Assembly: GCA_031401035.1 (NCBI GenBank)
Contig: JANNRA010000071.1
Coordinates: forward strand, 1 to 34,231
Length of the DNA stretch: 34,231 nt
Direction of reading: 5' to 3'
Source of the DNA: JANNRA01 sp031401035
GTDB lineage: Bacteria; Desulfobacterota; Binatia; HRBIN30; CADEER01
The position numbers and the translations under genes were made by a program. Positions 33,337 to 34,231 of the stretch are shown piece after piece. Positions within the stretch are counted from its first letter, which is position 1. Each line of letters opens with the position of its first letter. The notes beneath the pieces are model-generated. The model did no database searches, was not told the DNA's origin, and saw only the letters and a program-made list of their open reading frames with translations.

Positions 33337-34118
33337 TGCGACCGGTGCTGTTCTACCTCGGCGACATCGCCGTCCCGAGTTTCTGGGCGATGTCATTCCT
33401 CGCCTTCTTCGTCGGCCTGCTCGTCATCCGGCGCGACTTCCGCGAACGCGGCCGCGACGAGTACCTCGCCTACGATTTCGTCCTCTGGGCCTATGTCGGC
33501 GGTTGGGTCGGCGCGCGCCTGTTCGTCATCCCGACCGGCTGGCAGTACTTCGTCGAGGACCCCTTCGGTTTCCTGATCTCCGCGAGCGGCTGGGTATGGT
33601 ACGGAGGCCTGATCGGCGGCGCCGTGGCGGTGCTGGTGTGGGGCTGGCGCGTTGGCCTGCCGCTGTTGCTGGTCGGCGACATCGGCGCCCCGGCCCTGGC
33701 CATCGGGCTCGCCATCGGTCGGCTCGGCTGCCAGTTGGCCGGCGACGGCGACTACGGCGTGCCGACCGACCTGCCGTGGGGGATGAGCTATCCCGAGGGG
33801 GTCGTGCCGACGACGCAGCGGGTTCACCCGACGCCGATCTACGAGATGGTGCTGTACAGCGCCCTGTTCGTCTTCCTCTGGCGGCGTCGCCGCGAGCAGC
33901 GCCCGAGCGGCGATCTGCTCGGGCAGTATCTCCTGTGGTCGGGCCTGGCGCGCTTCGCGGTGGAGTTCGTGCGCCGCAACCCCGAATGGCTGTTCGGCCT
34001 GACCACCGCGCAGGTGATGTCGCTCGCCAGCATCGCCCTCGGCGTCTGGCTGATCCGACGCGCAGCGGATGAGCCACAGGCAACGCCTTCCGCCCCTACT
34101 CGGAATCCTGGCGCGTGA
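33336..34118 (+). CDS. lgt: Prolipoprotein diacylglyceryl transferase
   Basis: 260 residues from the ATG at 33336, preceded by a G-run (cagggggg). The open frame further upstream is a shadow of fabI. An integral membrane protein of about seven helices: the N-terminus VLFYLGDIAVPSFWAMSF, WAYVGGWVGARLFV, SGWVWYGGLIGGAVAV, the Lgt signature region AIGRLGCQLAGDGDYG (usually GRxGNFxNxE, so partly altered) and HPTPIYEM. It transfers diacylglycerol from phosphatidylglycerol to the lipobox cysteine of prolipoproteins at the periplasmic side of the inner membrane. It is preceded by the small Lgt-like ORF. Confidence 0.93.
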   Translation: MRPVLFYLGDIAVPSFWAMSFLAFFVGLLVIRRDFRERGRDEYLAYDFVLWAYVGGWVGARLFVIPTGWQYFVEDPFGFLISASGWVWYGGLIGGAVAVLVWGWRVGLPLLLVGDIGAPALAIGLAIGRLGCQLAGDGDYGVPTDLPWGMSYPEGVVPTTQRVHPTPIYEMVLYSALFVFLWRRRREQRPSGDLLGQYLLWSGLARFAVEFVRRNPEWLFGLTTAQVMSLASIALGVWLIRRAADEPQATPSAPTRNPGA

Positions 34119-34126
34119 CCCTGTCC

Positions 34127-34211
34127 GTGGAGGGCGGCCCCCCCTGGGGGCCGGGGGGGGGGGTGGCCATGCGCCCGATCCAACAGGGGCCCGCGGGGGG
34201 GCGGCCACCAC
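34127..34211. repeat. Dispersed palindrome, degraded copy C at the window end
   Basis: Left arm 34127-34157 and right arm 34181-34211 keep the same 54-nt start-to-start spacing as copy A, and match it at about 22 and 23 of 31 positions. tggagggcg and caacagg survive; most differences are changes to G within long G-runs. The sequence may be of low quality here. Confidence 0.6.
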
Positions 34212-34231
34212 TAAGCCCCGGCGGCGGATGG

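Overview
The window is about 34 kb of very GC-rich bacterial chromosome, densely coding, with a two-membrane (diderm) signature: Wzm/Wzt polysaccharide export, FabI and Lgt. Four secreted proteins end in modules of the form CxGDCNxDGxVxINEL, and several carry Thr-Pro-rich linkers and FG-GAP/VCBS propeller repeats. With the CaiB/BaiF CoA-transferases and thiolase/DUF35 genes, this suggests an uncultured soil- or groundwater-type lineage formerly called deltaproteobacterial (for example Binatota). That placement is inference from gene style; no rRNA is present to test it.

Left arm (1-10223, all minus strand): a surface-polysaccharide locus, read right to left. It holds a GT4 glycosyltransferase, wecB (UDP-GlcNAc 2-epimerase), gmd (GDP-mannose 4,6-dehydratase), wzm and wzt (ABC exporter), a coiled-coil methyltransferase, and a very long ORF with at least three glycosyltransferase modules that runs off the window. 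The last five genes are tightly packed, two of them with an ATGA overlap. A 31-nt-arm palindrome and a 54-bp tandem array lie between wecB and the GT4 gene.

Centre (10406-13318, plus strand): a VKOR-DsbA fusion, then a 378-bp non-coding stretch with an AT-rich segment, G/T-rich sequence, imperfect DnaA boxes and a hairpin, then dnaA. Everything to the left is on the minus strand and the next 15 kb is on the plus strand, so this is a candidate replication origin.

Secreted-protein region 1 (13395-20702): three tandem paralogous beta-propeller (FG-GAP/VCBS) genes. The first two end in a four-cysteine dockerin-like module. The third is a 1421-residue fusion with three propeller blocks, three Thr-Pro linkers and two Cys/hydrophobic/Arg sorting-type tails, one of them internal.

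Acyl-CoA region (20769-28128): an HMG-CoA-synthase-like protein fused to a DUF35 (Zn ribbon/OB) domain, apparently without the synthase catalytic residues; an SCP-x-type thiolase; a membrane histidine kinase; a small DUF5658-like membrane protein; and two overlapping CaiB/BaiF CoA-transferases.

Secreted-protein region 2 (28413-32177): another propeller with a dockerin-like module, a smaller protein with a dockerin-like module, and a protein with two tandem cohesin-like domains, a Thr-Pro linker and a C-terminal sorting-type tail. Together with region 1 this could be an uncharacterised cohesin/dockerin-like surface-display system; this is the most interesting hypothesis in the window. The end of the window holds fabI, a 54-residue ORF resembling the Lgt N-terminus, lgt, and a degraded third copy of the palindrome.
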